This document shows, piece after piece, positions 7,283 to 15,812 of a stretch of DNA of 64,000 nucleotides. The notes beneath the pieces are model-generated. The model ran no database searches and was not told where the DNA came from. It saw only the letters and a list, made by a program, of their open reading frames with translations. Origin of the DNA: Thiotrichaceae bacterium (lineage in GTDB: Bacteria > Pseudomonadota > Gammaproteobacteria > Beggiatoales > Beggiatoaceae). The position numbers and the translations under genes are program-made. Location: positions 1 to 64,000 of the forward strand of contig JAABRD010000007.1 in the NCBI GenBank assembly GCA_011391085.1, written 5' to 3'. Numbering within the stretch: position 1 is the first letter of the stretch; each line of letters starts with the position of its first letter.

Positions 7283-7315
7283 AGAAACTAAGTTTCTTTA
7301 AGAAACTTAGTTTCT
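7283..7315. repeat. 'GAAACTAAGTTTC' double palindrome
   Basis: 33-bp family copy in the 57-bp gap between msrP and the PH-domain gene. Confidence 0.8.
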
Positions 7316-7318
7316 ATT

Positions 7319-7792
7319 CTAGTCGGTTTTGGATGGTTTGGGGGTCGAGTCGCCCCGATGTTCATTAATCAGTTGTCGCACCTTTTCAGGGTCGGTGACG
7401 CCTGTGATAACGATTTCAGCACCCACTACGTTGGCGGCACTGGCAATTTCCATGTCCCCAATTCCTACAATGCGTTGGAAGAGGTTTTGAGAGAGTTGAA
7501 TATTTCTGACGTTGGAATGAAATATTTCCGTGGTATATTTGGAGAATATGCCTTTTCGCAGGATAGTCCGTTTGTCCGTGATGGTAAGCGTGGTGCCAAT
7601 TTTTCGTAGCCATTGCACCAGGAGGATAAGTCCACCGAAGAGAATCAAGGGGATGGCAATTGCCGTTTTCCAGCCATCAACGGTTAGCCAGAGGGTTAGG
7701 CTACCTAGAATCAGGGTTAGGCTGATGAGGAAAATCAGGGGGTGATTTCTGAAAATAGCAGGGCGATTTTGATAGAGGATTTGTTCTTCCAT
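7319..7792 (-). CDS. PH-domain (YdbS/YdbT-like) membrane protein
   Basis: A 157-aa protein with two adjacent membrane helices near the N-terminus (PLIFLISLTLILGSLTLWL and AIAIPLILFGGLILLVQWL). A bacterial PH domain follows: TTLTITDKRTILRKGIFSK, TTEIFHSNVRNIQLSQNLFQRIVGIGD, and the closing helix DPEKVRQLINEH. This is the layout of small bPH2 proteins; their function is not established, though links to membrane stress are common. It is on the same strand as msrP, 57 bases upstream. Confidence 0.85.
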   Translation of the reverse strand: MEEQILYQNRPAIFRNHPLIFLISLTLILGSLTLWLTVDGWKTAIAIPLILFGGLILLVQWLRKIGTTLTITDKRTILRKGIFSKYTTEIFHSNVRNIQLSQNLFQRIVGIGDMEIASAANVVGAEIVITGVTDPEKVRQLINEHRGDSTPKPSKTD

Positions 7793-7825
7793 AAGTGTTC
7801 TGGTTCGGCAGTGGATAGTTAAAGA

Positions 7826-7858
7826 AGAAACTAAGTTTCTTTGAGAAACTTAGTTTCT
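7826..7858. repeat. 'GAAACTAAGTTTC' double palindrome
   Basis: 33-bp family copy immediately left of the MITE at 7870. Confidence 0.8.
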
Positions 7859-7869
7859 TAGAATTAGTG

Positions 7870-8033
7870 GGTAGTGATGCAATGTGGGTGATATGTTTAC
7901 CCTCACCCCCCGGCCCCTCTCCCAGAGGGAGAGGGGAGAAAACCGTTGGTGCCGCCACACTCCCCTCTCCCTCTGGGAGAGGGGCCGGGGGTGAGGGCAA
8001 CTCCAGGAATATCACCCAGATTGCATCACTACC
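7870..8033. mobile_element. MITE with REP-like interior
   Basis: Ends match the GGTAGTGATGCAATGTGGG / CCCAGATTGCATCACTACC inverted repeats of the copy at 5136. The interior is instead the CCCTCACCCCCCGGCCCCT palindrome. Flanks are only loosely similar (GAATTAGT and GAATTTGC), so any target duplication has decayed. Confidence 0.75.
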
Positions 8034-8050
8034 GAATTTGCCAACGTGTT

Positions 8051-8083
8051 AGAAACTAAGTTTCTTTAAGAAACTAAGTTTCT
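8051..8083. repeat. 'GAAACTAAGTTTC' double palindrome
   Basis: 33-bp family copy just past the 3' end of the solute-binding protein gene; it may end its transcript. Confidence 0.8.
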
Positions 8084-8099
8084 TGAATTTGCTGGAACG

Positions 8100-9317
8100 T
8101 TATTTGGCATTCCGTTCCCAGGCTTCCAGCAGTTGTTTCATAATCTCCGCACTGGGTGAATCGATGGTGTTCACGTCAATCTGAACCACGTCTTTGAGTT
8201 TGGTAAAGGGACTGGTGTCGTCCAAAATGGGAACGTTGATGCTGGCGGGACGGAGTAAATATTTGTCTCGCGCCACTTTCTGGGCTTTGTCGCCAAGGAG
8301 AAAACTTTGGAAAAGTTTGGCGGCAGTTTTGTGGTCTTCGTCGGTCCAGGGAACGTCTAGGATGTAGTAAGGATTGTCGTTCCACACGCTACGGGCCGGA
8401 TAGATGACTTTGAGGTTGATTCCCCATTTGCCTTTGGCCGCGTCCAGATTGGCCAAGGCGAGGTTTTCATAGACCATGACGGCATTGTATTTGGGGCCTT
8501 CAATCACCATGGCATTCATCAGTTTGCCAGTGCTTTCTTCCTTGACAGTCATGTTTTGTTGGGCACTTTTTAACCAGTCTAAAAAGGCTTGGTCCATGAT
8601 TTGTTCGGCAGTGATGGTGCGTGATTGTTGATAATCATACGCCATGAGGACGAGAGTGAGGAGACCACTGTTAGACTTCGTGGGGAGAGTGTGACCAAAG
8701 GTAAAAAATCCCCATTTGGTATTGTCGCTGATGGCTTTCCAGCCGGTAGGTTCGTTGAGGGCTTGGGCGAGGTTTTTAAAATTCATCTCGCCATATTTTT
8801 TCATAAAGGCGTCATAACGGTCTTCCCACATGACGATGACCATGGGCGTGAGGGCTAACATGGCGTCGGAGGCGATGGGGTCTTTACCGGTGTCCTTTTT
8901 CCAGGGATCCGCGAGGAGGTTTTGGACGATGCTACTGGCAGGGGACCAGACGTGAATCTTTTTGGCAGTGTCATCCTTTTTGAGAATGGCTTCGGCGCCT
9001 TCCACGGAACCCATGGGGATGAGGTTGACTTTGATTTTTTTGCCTTCTTCGGTATTGGCAAATTCGGTCACGGCCCATTCTAGCCATTCTTTTTTCTCGG
9101 TGCCGTAAGCAATGCCAATTTCAACGGGCTTGGCGGGAGAGAATTTTTCCTTGACGCTGGTGGTAACTTCGCTGGTTTTGGCTTTGGTATTATCCCAAAG
9201 GTTGCCCAGTTTTTCTTTCCAATCACTGGCCCAGTCTTGGGCTAATAGGGTGGGGGAACCACAAAGTATGCCGACCGTAACTAGAGTGGCAAGTGGGGTT
9301 TTGAGTTTTGTGAACAT
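8100..9317 (-). CDS. Extracellular solute-binding protein (SBP_bac_11-like)
   Basis: A 405-aa exported protein with a signal peptide (MFTKLKTPLATLVTVGIL... to LLAQ). A coiled, Lys-rich spacer of about 35 residues follows (DWKEKLGNLWDNTKAKTSEV), then a periplasmic-binding-protein fold from about residue 65 (VEIGIAYGTEKKEWLEWAV, IHVWSPASSIVQNLLAD, SNSGLLTLVLMAYDY). The family includes molybdate-, sulfate- and VWA-linked binding proteins; the ligand cannot be told. No ABC permease or ATPase gene is adjacent and it diverges from dctQM. The Lys-rich insertion after the signal peptide is unusual for this family. Confidence 0.8.
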   Translation of the reverse strand: MFTKLKTPLATLVTVGILCGSPTLLAQDWASDWKEKLGNLWDNTKAKTSEVTTSVKEKFSPAKPVEIGIAYGTEKKEWLEWAVTEFANTEEGKKIKVNLIPMGSVEGAEAILKKDDTAKKIHVWSPASSIVQNLLADPWKKDTGKDPIASDAMLALTPMVIVMWEDRYDAFMKKYGEMNFKNLAQALNEPTGWKAISDNTKWGFFTFGHTLPTKSNSGLLTLVLMAYDYQQSRTITAEQIMDQAFLDWLKSAQQNMTVKEESTGKLMNAMVIEGPKYNAVMVYENLALANLDAAKGKWGINLKVIYPARSVWNDNPYYILDVPWTDEDHKTAAKLFQSFLLGDKAQKVARDKYLLRPASINVPILDDTSPFTKLKDVVQIDVNTIDSPSAEIMKQLLEAWERNAK

Positions 9318-9647
9318 ATTTAGGTTTTCCTCTTCGTTAATGGAGATAATTCAATAATCTAAATTACCAGTTGATGACAGGCAGTTAGGATTACCAAATT
9401 TTAACACGTTTTAGGGTAATGGCAAATTTTGGTGATAATCAGGGATGATTATCAATTCACCCAAACCCGCATAATTTCTTTTGAAACGCAATAATTCTGA
9501 TTGCGCCCAGCAGAAACGTGTCATCGTAAGTCATTTTTGTTTCAAGATTGTTACAACGATTTTAGCATAGACAATGATTGGGTTGACAGATTTTTTTGAA
9601 AGTTGTCAAATCAGCCTATAAAAAAGATTGTTTTATTGTAGATTTGT

Positions 9648-9653
9648 TATAAT
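9648..9653 (+). promoter_or_regulatory. Possible -10 box (TATAAT) upstream of dctQM
   Basis: A perfect TATAAT lies in the 525-bp gap between the divergent solute-binding protein and dctQ, about 190 bases before dctQ. The -35 region at the right distance is weak (AGATTG). Nearby TTGACA at 9583-9588 is part of an inverted repeat (TTGACAG...TTGTCAAATC). Apart from this, the 43-bp tandem array and a GCAATAATTCTGATTGC palindrome near 9488, the gap shows nothing. Confidence 0.35.
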
Positions 9654-9691
9654 TGGGATAGACTTTTCTATCTCAGGAGTCCAAAGCGTAG

Positions 9692-9838
9692 CTTTGTCTG
9701 ACAAAGCTACGCTTTGGACTCCTGGATATACTGGCTTTGTCTGACAAAGCTACGCTTTGGACTCCTGGATATACTGGCTTTGTCTGACAAAGCTACGCTT
9801 TGGACTCCTGGATATACTGGATATACTGGATGGAAAAA
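9692..9838. repeat. Tandem repeat, 43-bp unit x3 plus TATACTGGA extensions
   Basis: Three copies of a 43-bp unit (CTTTGTCTGACAAAGC... GATATACTGG), each containing the CAAAGCTACGCTTTG palindrome of the 'GGAGTCCAAAGCG' family, end 5 bases before the dctQ start. The repeat is an open frame joined to dctQ, but translation is more likely to start at 9843. Confidence 0.85.
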
Positions 9839-9842
9839 CGTC

Positions 9843-10370
9843 ATGTCTTTCTTAAACTCTCTTATTCGTATTCTCAACTCCCTGAGTGAATGGACCGGCC
9901 GCCTGACCGCTTGGTTAGTCTTGCTAATGGTATTACTTATCGTCTATGATGTCAGTAATCGTTACCTCTTTGCCACCGGTTCTGTCGCTTTACAAGAATG
10001 GCAATGGCATTTATTTGCCCTGATTTTTTTACTGGGGGCGGCTTACACTTTCAAACATGATGAACATGTGCGAATCGATATTATTTACCAAAGTCGTTGG
10101 GTAGGTGACAGAGGACGGGCGTGGGTTAACTTAGTTGGTGGAGTATTCTTCTTAATTCCATTCTGTCTATTAATCATCTATAGTTCTTGGCCATTCGTCC
10201 ACGATGCGTATCTACACCGGGAAAGTTCTCCAGACCCTGGTGGATTGCCTTATCGTTTTCTGTTGAAGGGCGCGATTCCACTTGGTTTTGCTTTACTGAT
10301 GGTGCAAGGTGTGGCCAATAGTTTAAGTCAATTTTTATATTTGATGGGTGAACAAGGGAAACAACCATGA
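9843..10370 (+). CDS. dctQ: TRAP transporter small permease subunit (DctQ)
   Basis: A 175-aa protein with four membrane helices (LTAWLVLLMVLLIVYDVSNRYL, FALIFLLGAAYTF, WVNLVGGVFFLIPFCLLIIY, and the C-terminal one after YRFLLKGAIPLGFALLMV). VSNRYLF and EWQWHLFALIFLLGAAYTFKHDEHVRIDI are hallmark DctQ sequences. It forms, with DctM, a Na+-driven importer of organic acids or similar anions fed by a periplasmic DctP protein. I chose the ATG at 9843 because upstream codons belong to a tandem repeat. Its stop overlaps the dctM start. No dctP gene is in the window. Confidence 0.92.
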   Translation: MSFLNSLIRILNSLSEWTGRLTAWLVLLMVLLIVYDVSNRYLFATGSVALQEWQWHLFALIFLLGAAYTFKHDEHVRIDIIYQSRWVGDRGRAWVNLVGGVFFLIPFCLLIIYSSWPFVHDAYLHRESSPDPGGLPYRFLLKGAIPLGFALLMVQGVANSLSQFLYLMGEQGKQP

Positions 10371-11707
10371 TGGAATTTTTCACGGCAGATATGTGGGCGC
10401 TGGTCATGTTTGCCACGCTGATACTCGTTTTATTATTGGGCTACCCGGTGGCCTTTACCTTGGGGGCGGTTGCCCTACTATTTGGCAGTATTTTTCTAGG
10501 ATTGGATTTTTTCAGCTTACTGCCCATGCGAATTTGGGGAATTATGACCAATTTTAGTTTATTGGCGGTCCCTTTATTTGTTTTCATGGGGGTGATTTTA
10601 GAAAAGTCAGGACTTGCCGAGGATTTATTGGAAACGATGGGATTACTGTTTGGCCCAATACGCGGCGGTTTGGCTTTATCAGTGGTCATAGTGGGGGCGT
10701 TATTAGCGGCTACCACAGGCGTAGTGGGGGCAACCGTCGTGACGATGGGAATTGTGGCACTACCAACCATGTTGAAAAATGGCTATTCGCCCACCTTAGC
10801 CACTGGAACCATAGCGGCTTCTGGGACGTTGGGGCAGATTATTCCGCCCAGTGTCATCTTAATTTTGTTGTCTGATATGATAGGACAGCCTATCGGGCGG
10901 CTATTTCTTGGCGCGTTAATACCAGGTCTCCTCTTAGTTTTCATATATCTCCTCTATATTGCATGGAAAGCCTGGCAAGACCCCTATTGTGCGCCTGCGT
11001 TAGCAGGTGACGACCATGTCTGGGATATAAAATTTTTCATGCGAGTCTTTAAAAGTCTATTTCCTGCCTTAGTATTAGTAGTTGCAGTCCTTGGTTCTAT
11101 TTCGTGGGGAATAGCGTCACCCACAGAATCAGCGGCCCTGGGGGCAACTGGGGCGTTGCTGTTAGCATTATCGCATAACCGCTTGACTTTACGGAATTTG
11201 TTAGATGCCATGCAACATACCACCCGCTTGACTAGCATGGTATTCTTAATTTTAATCGGGGCAACGGCTTTCGGCTTGGTCTTTCGTGGCATGGAAGGGG
11301 ACCATCTGGTACATGAGTTGTTCAGTCAGTTACCTGGTGAGAAATGGGGATTTCTATTAGTCAGTCAACTGTTAATTTTTACACTGGGATTTTTTTTAGA
11401 CTTCTTGGAAATCTGTTTTATCGTGGTGCCCATTTTGGCGCCGATAGCACAACATTTTAACATCGACCTTTTGTGGTTTGGCATTCTAATTGCCGTGAAT
11501 TTACAAACTTCATTTTTAACTCCCCCTTTTGGTTTTTCGCTATTCTATCTCAAGGCCGTGGCCCCCCCTTCGATGCACATTGGAGTGATTTATCAAGGGA
11601 TTATACCCTATGTGATTCTGCAAGTTTTCGTACTCCTAAGTATCGCCATGTTTCCTGAATTGGCATTATGGTTGCCCAATATGGTGGATAGATGGCATGG
11701 GTTTTAA
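10367..11707 (+). CDS. dctM: TRAP transporter large permease subunit (DctM)
   Basis: A 446-aa, 12-helix membrane protein, the usual DctM length. Family signatures include LLGYPVAFTLGAVALLFG, VPLFVFMGVILEKSGLAEDLL, GTLGQIIPPSVILILLSD, SPTESAALGATGALLLAL and the closing LDFLEICFIVVPILAPIAQ. Together with the overlapping dctQ it moves the substrate across the inner membrane. The FFLDFLEI/PPFGFSLFYLKAVAP region resembles the subgroup often annotated for mannitol/chloroaromatic or C4-dicarboxylate-type compounds, but substrate cannot be inferred. Confidence 0.95.
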   Translation: MMEFFTADMWALVMFATLILVLLLGYPVAFTLGAVALLFGSIFLGLDFFSLLPMRIWGIMTNFSLLAVPLFVFMGVILEKSGLAEDLLETMGLLFGPIRGGLALSVVIVGALLAATTGVVGATVVTMGIVALPTMLKNGYSPTLATGTIAASGTLGQIIPPSVILILLSDMIGQPIGRLFLGALIPGLLLVFIYLLYIAWKAWQDPYCAPALAGDDHVWDIKFFMRVFKSLFPALVLVVAVLGSISWGIASPTESAALGATGALLLALSHNRLTLRNLLDAMQHTTRLTSMVFLILIGATAFGLVFRGMEGDHLVHELFSQLPGEKWGFLLVSQLLIFTLGFFLDFLEICFIVVPILAPIAQHFNIDLLWFGILIAVNLQTSFLTPPFGFSLFYLKAVAPPSMHIGVIYQGIIPYVILQVFVLLSIAMFPELALWLPNMVDRWHGF

Positions 11708-11737
11708 ATAGTGGATAGTGGATAGTGGAAAAAACAG

Positions 11738-11811
11738 GGTGGACTGGAGGCTTCAGCCGCAATGCCATTAAATTAAGGTAGGGTGGATACGCTTCGCTTA
11801 ATCCACCCTAC
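11738..11811. repeat. Composite of two repeat families
   Basis: A GGTGGACTGGAGGCTTCAG arm runs into GCAATGCCATTAAATTAAGG and then a GGTGGATACGCTTCGCTTAA arm. Just before it (11707-11728) is a short GTGGATA heptamer array. Confidence 0.7.
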
Positions 11812-11824
11812 TTGTGACAAAGCA

Positions 11825-11853
11825 TTGCATATTGACAATAAACAAATTATAAT
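11825..11853 (+). promoter_or_regulatory. Sigma70-type promoter of ndk
   Basis: TTGCAT (11825-11830), 17 bases, then a perfect TATAAT (11848-11853), 38 bases ahead of the ndk ATG. A GGAG ribosome site lies at 11877-11880. Confidence 0.6.
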
Positions 11854-11890
11854 ATCGGTTTTGTTAAACCAAACTTGGAGTTATTTTTGA

Positions 11891-12322
11891 ATGGCACTTG
11901 AACGCACATTATCTATTATTAAACCAGACGCCTTGGCCAAAAATGTCATCGGCGAGATTTACTCACGCTTTGAAAAAGCCGGGTTACGCATTATTGTTGC
12001 CAAAATGTTGCACCTGAGTCGTGCCCAGGCGGAAGGCTTTTATGCCGTCCATAAACATCGCCCGTTTTTCAAAGACCTCGTCGACTTTATGATTTCTGGC
12101 CCCGTCATGGTACAAGTGCTAGAAGGGGAAAATGCGGTTAACGTGAATCGTACCCTTATGGGTGCAACGGACCCTAAAAAAGCCGAACCTGGCACAATAC
12201 GTGCTGATTTTGCCAAAACTGTCGACGAAAATGCAGTACATGGTTCAGATGGTCCAGAAACGGCACAAACTGAAATTCAATTCTTTTTCAGTACCATAGA
12301 ACTGTGCCCACGGACACGCTAA
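11891..12322 (+). CDS. ndk: Nucleoside diphosphate kinase
   Basis: A 143-aa enzyme that transfers the gamma phosphate between nucleoside tri- and diphosphates through a phospho-histidine. The active-site His is in NAVHGSD; the N-terminal [15 protein letters not shown] and [22 protein letters not shown] are invariant family segments. Length matches bacterial Ndk (143 aa). It opens the conserved gammaproteobacterial gene order ndk-rlmN-pilF-rodZ-ispG. A palindromic repeat separates it from rlmN. Confidence 0.98.
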   Translation: MALERTLSIIKPDALAKNVIGEIYSRFEKAGLRIIVAKMLHLSRAQAEGFYAVHKHRPFFKDLVDFMISGPVMVQVLEGENAVNVNRTLMGATDPKKAEPGTIRADFAKTVDENAVHGSDGPETAQTEIQFFFSTIELCPRTR

Positions 12323-12340
12323 ATTTATAATGAGGCAACC

Positions 12341-12374
12341 AGAAACTCAGTTTCGGAAAGCAAACTGAGTTTCT
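12341..12374. repeat. 'GAAACTCAGTTTC' palindrome between ndk and rlmN
   Basis: AGAAACTCAGTTTCGG and CAAACTGAGTTTCT arms form a stable hairpin ending 22 bases before rlmN; it could attenuate transcription or protect the ndk transcript end. Confidence 0.75.
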
Positions 12375-12396
12375 CGAAGAAGAAAACCGCTACTTT

Positions 12397-13479
12397 ATGA
12401 TTAACCTACTCAACTTGGACCAACCAGATTTAACCACGTTCTTCACGGACCTGGGTGAAACACCTTTTCGCACCGTTCAACTGTTGAAATGGATTCACCA
12501 TCAAGGCGTCGTGGACTTTGACGTGATGACCAATTTGAGTAAAGTATTGCGGCAAAAATTAAAAGAACTGGCTTGCGTCTCTCCTCCTCAAGTGGTCCGA
12601 ACCCAAGCCTCCCAAGATGGCACCCAAAAATGGCTATTCCAATTGGATAATGACAACTGTATTGAAACCGTCTTCATTCCCGAAGATGACCGCAATACCC
12701 TGTGCATCTCCTCTCAAATTGGTTGCGCCCTCGACTGTCGCTTTTGTGCCACCGCCCAGCAAGGTTTTAACCGCAATCTCACCGTTGGGGAAATTATTGG
12801 CCAACTGTGGCAAGTCGAACAAACATTGAGAAACGCAGGCTATTCATTGGATCCGCGGCGCCGCGTGATTAGCAATGTCGTCATCATGGGCATGGGTGAA
12901 CCTCTGATAAACTTTAAGAATGTTGTCAAAGCAATGCGTCTGATGATGGATGATAACAGTTACGGTTTGTCGAAACGACGCATCACACTTAGTACGGTAG
13001 GCATTGTCCCTGCCATAGCGCAGTTGAAAGAAGAGTGTCAAGTGAATCTCGCGGTCTCCTTACATGCACCTACAGATGAACTACGTGACCAATTGGTACC
13101 CATTAACAAAAAATATCCGCTGACTGACCTAATGGCAGCCTGTCGCGCATATATGGAAGGAGGAGATATTCGCCATCAAAAAATCACATTTGAATATGTC
13201 ATGTTGAAAGACCTCAACGACAGCCCCGCCCAAGCGCGTGCCTTAGTCAAACTGTTGGAAGGCTGTCCTGCTAAGGTCAACTTGATACCGTTTAACCCGT
13301 TTCCTGAAACTCGTTATCAATGTTCCGCACCTGACACTATCGAACGTTTTCGCGAAATTCTCTTTAAGGCTGGAATCATCACCGTGACGCGCAAAACTCG
13401 CGGTCAAGATATTGACGCGGCTTGTGGCCAACTGGCAGGAAAAGTGCAAAATCGTCGCGGAGTCCAAAACGTGTGTTAG
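12397..13479 (+). CDS. rlmN: Dual-specificity 23S rRNA/tRNA adenine-C2 methyltransferase RlmN
   Basis: A 360-aa radical-SAM enzyme that methylates C2 of A2503 in 23S rRNA and A37 in some tRNAs. The iron-sulfur motif is [10 protein letters not shown] (Cys-x3-Cys-x2-Cys). [34 protein letters not shown] and the C-terminal [17 protein letters not shown] with the catalytic Cys are all present. The last six residues (GVQNVC) and the stop codon come from a GGAGTCCAAAACGTG... palindromic repeat that begins at 13459, so the original C-terminus may have been replaced; the catalytic core is unaffected. Confidence 0.97.
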   Translation: MINLLNLDQPDLTTFFTDLGETPFRTVQLLKWIHHQGVVDFDVMTNLSKVLRQKLKELACVSPPQVVRTQASQDGTQKWLFQLDNDNCIETVFIPEDDRNTLCISSQIGCALDCRFCATAQQGFNRNLTVGEIIGQLWQVEQTLRNAGYSLDPRRRVISNVVIMGMGEPLINFKNVVKAMRLMMDDNSYGLSKRRITLSTVGIVPAIAQLKEECQVNLAVSLHAPTDELRDQLVPINKKYPLTDLMAACRAYMEGGDIRHQKITFEYVMLKDLNDSPAQARALVKLLEGCPAKVNLIPFNPFPETRYQCSAPDTIERFREILFKAGIITVTRKTRGQDIDAACGQLAGKVQNRRGVQNVC

Positions 13480-13551
13480 ACTCCATGAGAATGTCCAAAA
13501 CGTGTGTTGGACTCCATGATAATAAGGAGTCCAACACATGTTTTGGACTCT
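13459..13551. repeat. Cluster of three 'GGAGTCCAAAACG' palindromes
   Basis: GGAGTCCAAAACGTG..AGACTCC (13459-13484), a second copy at 13493-13515 and a third, inverted, at 13527-13551. The first supplies the end of rlmN. Further members: 9692 array, 15707-15765, 20093-20127, 48395, 54196 and 57080-57125. Confidence 0.8.
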
Positions 13552-13573
13552 ATGTTATGAGGAGAATGAAAGA

Positions 13574-14353
13574 ATGAAGTCAATTTTAAACAAATTATGC
13601 TGGTTACTGATAGTTGTAATCCTCCTAAGTGGATGTAACCAAGTTTTTGTTACTAAGGAACACAAACCCGATAAAGTTGTAGAAAACAGCATGTTAAGAG
13701 GCGCCGAGTATATCCGGTTAGGCAAATACGATGTAGCCATGCAAAGACTTCAAGAAGCGTTAGCACAAGACCCGAACTATGCGGAAGCGCATGGCGTGAT
13801 GGCTATCCTAAATGAACGCTTAGGACGCTTTGACGAAGCGCAAAATCACTATGAAACAGCTATCACTCTCAAACCCAATGATTCAGACATTCATAATAAT
13901 TACGGACAATTTTTATGTCAGCGAGGTCAACGGACCGAAGCGGAACAACAATTTTTAAAGGCAGTGGAAAATCCTCTGTATAAGACACCATTTGTTGCTT
14001 ATGTCAATGCCGCCTTGTGTGTCTTACGCCATGACGACGCCCCCAAAGCCGAAATTTATTTACGCAAAGCACTGCAAATTCATCCTAAGTTTAGTCAAGG
14101 CCTCTATTTGATGGCAAAATTGAGTTATGACCAACAATTTTACACCCAAGCCCATAATTACTTAGAACGATATTTAGAAATTGCACAACATACTGAAGAT
14201 ACACTATGGTTAGGTGTGCAAATTGAATGGCAACTGAATAACGATCCAGTCGCCTCCAAATATGCCCAACAATTACGTTCGCAGTATCCAGATTCCGAAT
14301 ACATACCATCTCTTAATCAATTAGAACGACAACCAATCAAGAATGAACAGTGA
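13574..14353 (+). CDS. pilW: Type IV pilus biogenesis lipoprotein PilF/PilW (TPR)
   Basis: A 259-aa outer-membrane lipoprotein: signal KLCWLLIVVILLSGCN has a lipobox with Cys about residue 20. TPR repeats follow (AEYIRLGKYDVAMQRLQEAL, AEAHGVMAILNERLGRFDEAQNHYETAI, NYGQFLCQRGQRTEAEQQFLKA and others). In Pseudomonas and Neisseria this pilotin assembles the PilQ secretin. I chose the ATG at 13574, after GAGGAGAATG, because upstream codons lie in a repeat. Its place between rlmN and rodZ is the standard order. Type IV pili fit with the FimX-like protein encoded at 57-59 kb. Confidence 0.93.
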   Translation: MKSILNKLCWLLIVVILLSGCNQVFVTKEHKPDKVVENSMLRGAEYIRLGKYDVAMQRLQEALAQDPNYAEAHGVMAILNERLGRFDEAQNHYETAITLKPNDSDIHNNYGQFLCQRGQRTEAEQQFLKAVENPLYKTPFVAYVNAALCVLRHDDAPKAEIYLRKALQIHPKFSQGLYLMAKLSYDQQFYTQAHNYLERYLEIAQHTEDTLWLGVQIEWQLNNDPVASKYAQQLRSQYPDSEYIPSLNQLERQPIKNEQ

Positions 14354-14357
14354 GTTA

Positions 14358-14462
14358 AGAAACTCAGTTTGCTTTCCGAAACTAAGTTTCTTACGCACTG
14401 TTGCGTAAGATGAACCGTTAACACCACTATCCACTATCCACTATCCCCTATCCCCTATTCCC
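14358..14462. repeat. 'GAAACTCAGTTTG' palindrome plus CACTATC heptamers
   Basis: 14358-14391 is a member of the GAAAC family; 14424-14462 is a degenerate array of CACTATC/CCCTATC heptamers ending 34 bases before the rodZ start. Confidence 0.7.
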
Positions 14463-14496
14463 TAGTAATGAACAATCGAGGTTAAAATAACATCTT

Positions 14497-15558
14497 ATGA
14501 CTATCCAAGCAGCCTCTTCTACTTACCCAGAAGAACCCCAAACCATTGAATTTGAAGTACCTAGAGAAGAAATACCTGTCAGTGTTCAAGAACCTGACAA
14601 TACCAAGGTGGAGATTGACACCATGAAACCAGGTGCGCGTTTACACTATGCGCGAGAACAAAAGAACCTCTCCATCCAGCATGTCGCAGACCGGTTGTAC
14701 CTAGATAATAGCGTCATTAAAGCACTCGAAGCAGATAACTACGAAAGCCTGCCATCCTCAATTTTTGTGCGTGGCTACTTACGAAATTATGCCAAAGTGT
14801 TAGAAATACCACCAGACGCAATTTTGGAGGCGTATGACATTGTGACTGGAAAAAAGACGACTTTACCAGTCCTCTCTACTGGAGTGAAGCAAAAAACGCA
14901 AGCCAGTAGCAATGATTCCTGGGTAAAAGCCATCACCTTCACGGTCATCATTACTTCAATTATTTTTATGGCACTGTGGCAGATCGCGCCCAACAGTTCC
15001 TCCCCTCCCTCAGAGGAGCCTAAGGCGGTCTCCATTGATTTAGGTAAAACCCAGCCGATACCACCGGCCGTTTCAAAACCCGATGCGCCTACCAGCGAAG
15101 GCACTCAACCCAACCCCTTATCAGGAGGTACCAGTGGCGAAACTCCCACTTCTACAGGCACCCCGGGAGTTCCCCCTGCCAATAGTGGTACAAGTGGAGT
15201 GCAACCAGCGGTCCCTTCCGGAATGCACACTGGAACAGAAATTGACGGTTCTATCGGCACCCCGGTTGACACCACGACATCTGTCGTCGAAAACGATCCG
15301 GGGGTCATCAAGTTCTCCTCGAACAAGAATACTTGGATGCGAATCGTTGACAAAACTAACAAAGCCTTGTATGAAGGAGTTAGCAAGGAAGATGGAGAAG
15401 TCATTTCCGTCACTGGAACGCCACCCTTCAAAGTGAAAGTAGGGCGTGTGGACGGCGTGAGTGTTGACTATATGGGTCAAAAAACTGATTTTGTGACCCT
15501 TCCTAACCGGACTGGGAAAGGCAAAAAAGAAGCCTCTTTTGGAACGGCGCCCAATTAA
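14497..15558 (+). CDS. rodZ: Cytoskeletal protein RodZ
   Basis: A 353-aa bitopic inner-membrane protein that links MreB to the elongation machinery. An acidic 45-residue lead is followed by a helix-turn-helix domain (PGARLHYAREQKNLSIQHVA, SSIFVRGYLRNYAKVL). One membrane helix follows (AITFTVIITSIIFMALWQI, about residues 148-166), then a Pro/Ser/Thr/Gly-rich periplasmic linker and a C-terminal DUF4115 beta domain (NTWMRIVDKTNKALYEGV, SVTGTPPFKVKVG). The long N-terminal lead and the linker (about 75 residues) are variable in the family. The same C-terminal domain recurs in the chimeric protein encoded at 17.1-18.2 kb. Confidence 0.95.
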   Translation: MTIQAASSTYPEEPQTIEFEVPREEIPVSVQEPDNTKVEIDTMKPGARLHYAREQKNLSIQHVADRLYLDNSVIKALEADNYESLPSSIFVRGYLRNYAKVLEIPPDAILEAYDIVTGKKTTLPVLSTGVKQKTQASSNDSWVKAITFTVIITSIIFMALWQIAPNSSSPPSEEPKAVSIDLGKTQPIPPAVSKPDAPTSEGTQPNPLSGGTSGETPTSTGTPGVPPANSGTSGVQPAVPSGMHTGTEIDGSIGTPVDTTTSVVENDPGVIKFSSNKNTWMRIVDKTNKALYEGVSKEDGEVISVTGTPPFKVKVGRVDGVSVDYMGQKTDFVTLPNRTGKGKKEASFGTAPN

Positions 15559-15585
15559 AGTGGTTTAGAGAAAAATTCAGAAATT

Positions 15586-15705
15586 GGTAGTGAGGCAATG
15601 TGGGTGATGGGATGGTAGGGGCAACCCTTGTGGTTGCCCGCGGCAGATGCAGGTTGGGCAACCACAAAGGTTGTGCCCCTACCTCACCCACATTGCCTCA
15701 CTACC
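15586..15705. mobile_element. MITE with third interior type
   Basis: Ends GGTAGTGAGGCAATGTGGG and ...CCACATTGCCTCACTACC belong to the GGTAGTGATGCAAT family. The interior is a different palindrome (GGGGCAACCCTTGTGGTTGCC...). Flanks CAGAAATT/CAGGAAGA match 5 of 8. Adjacent bases 15707-15765 hold a 'GGACTCC...GCGTAGC' family fragment. Confidence 0.75.
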
Positions 15706-15812
15706 CAGGAAGAAACAGCGTAGCTTTGCCAGAACCCCAACAAAGTTACGCTTTGGACTCCTGGATGATCCTGACTTCCAGCCCATTATCCATTAACCTT
15801 TGAAGAATTGAA

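Noticed and set aside
7701-8052. Overlapping open frames on both strands over the MITE at 7870
   Set aside because: Both read through the palindromic REP core; Pro/Gly-rich artefacts.
9714-9842. N-terminal extension of DctQ by 43 codons
   Set aside because: Made only of the 43-bp tandem repeat; DctQ homology starts at the ATG at 9843.
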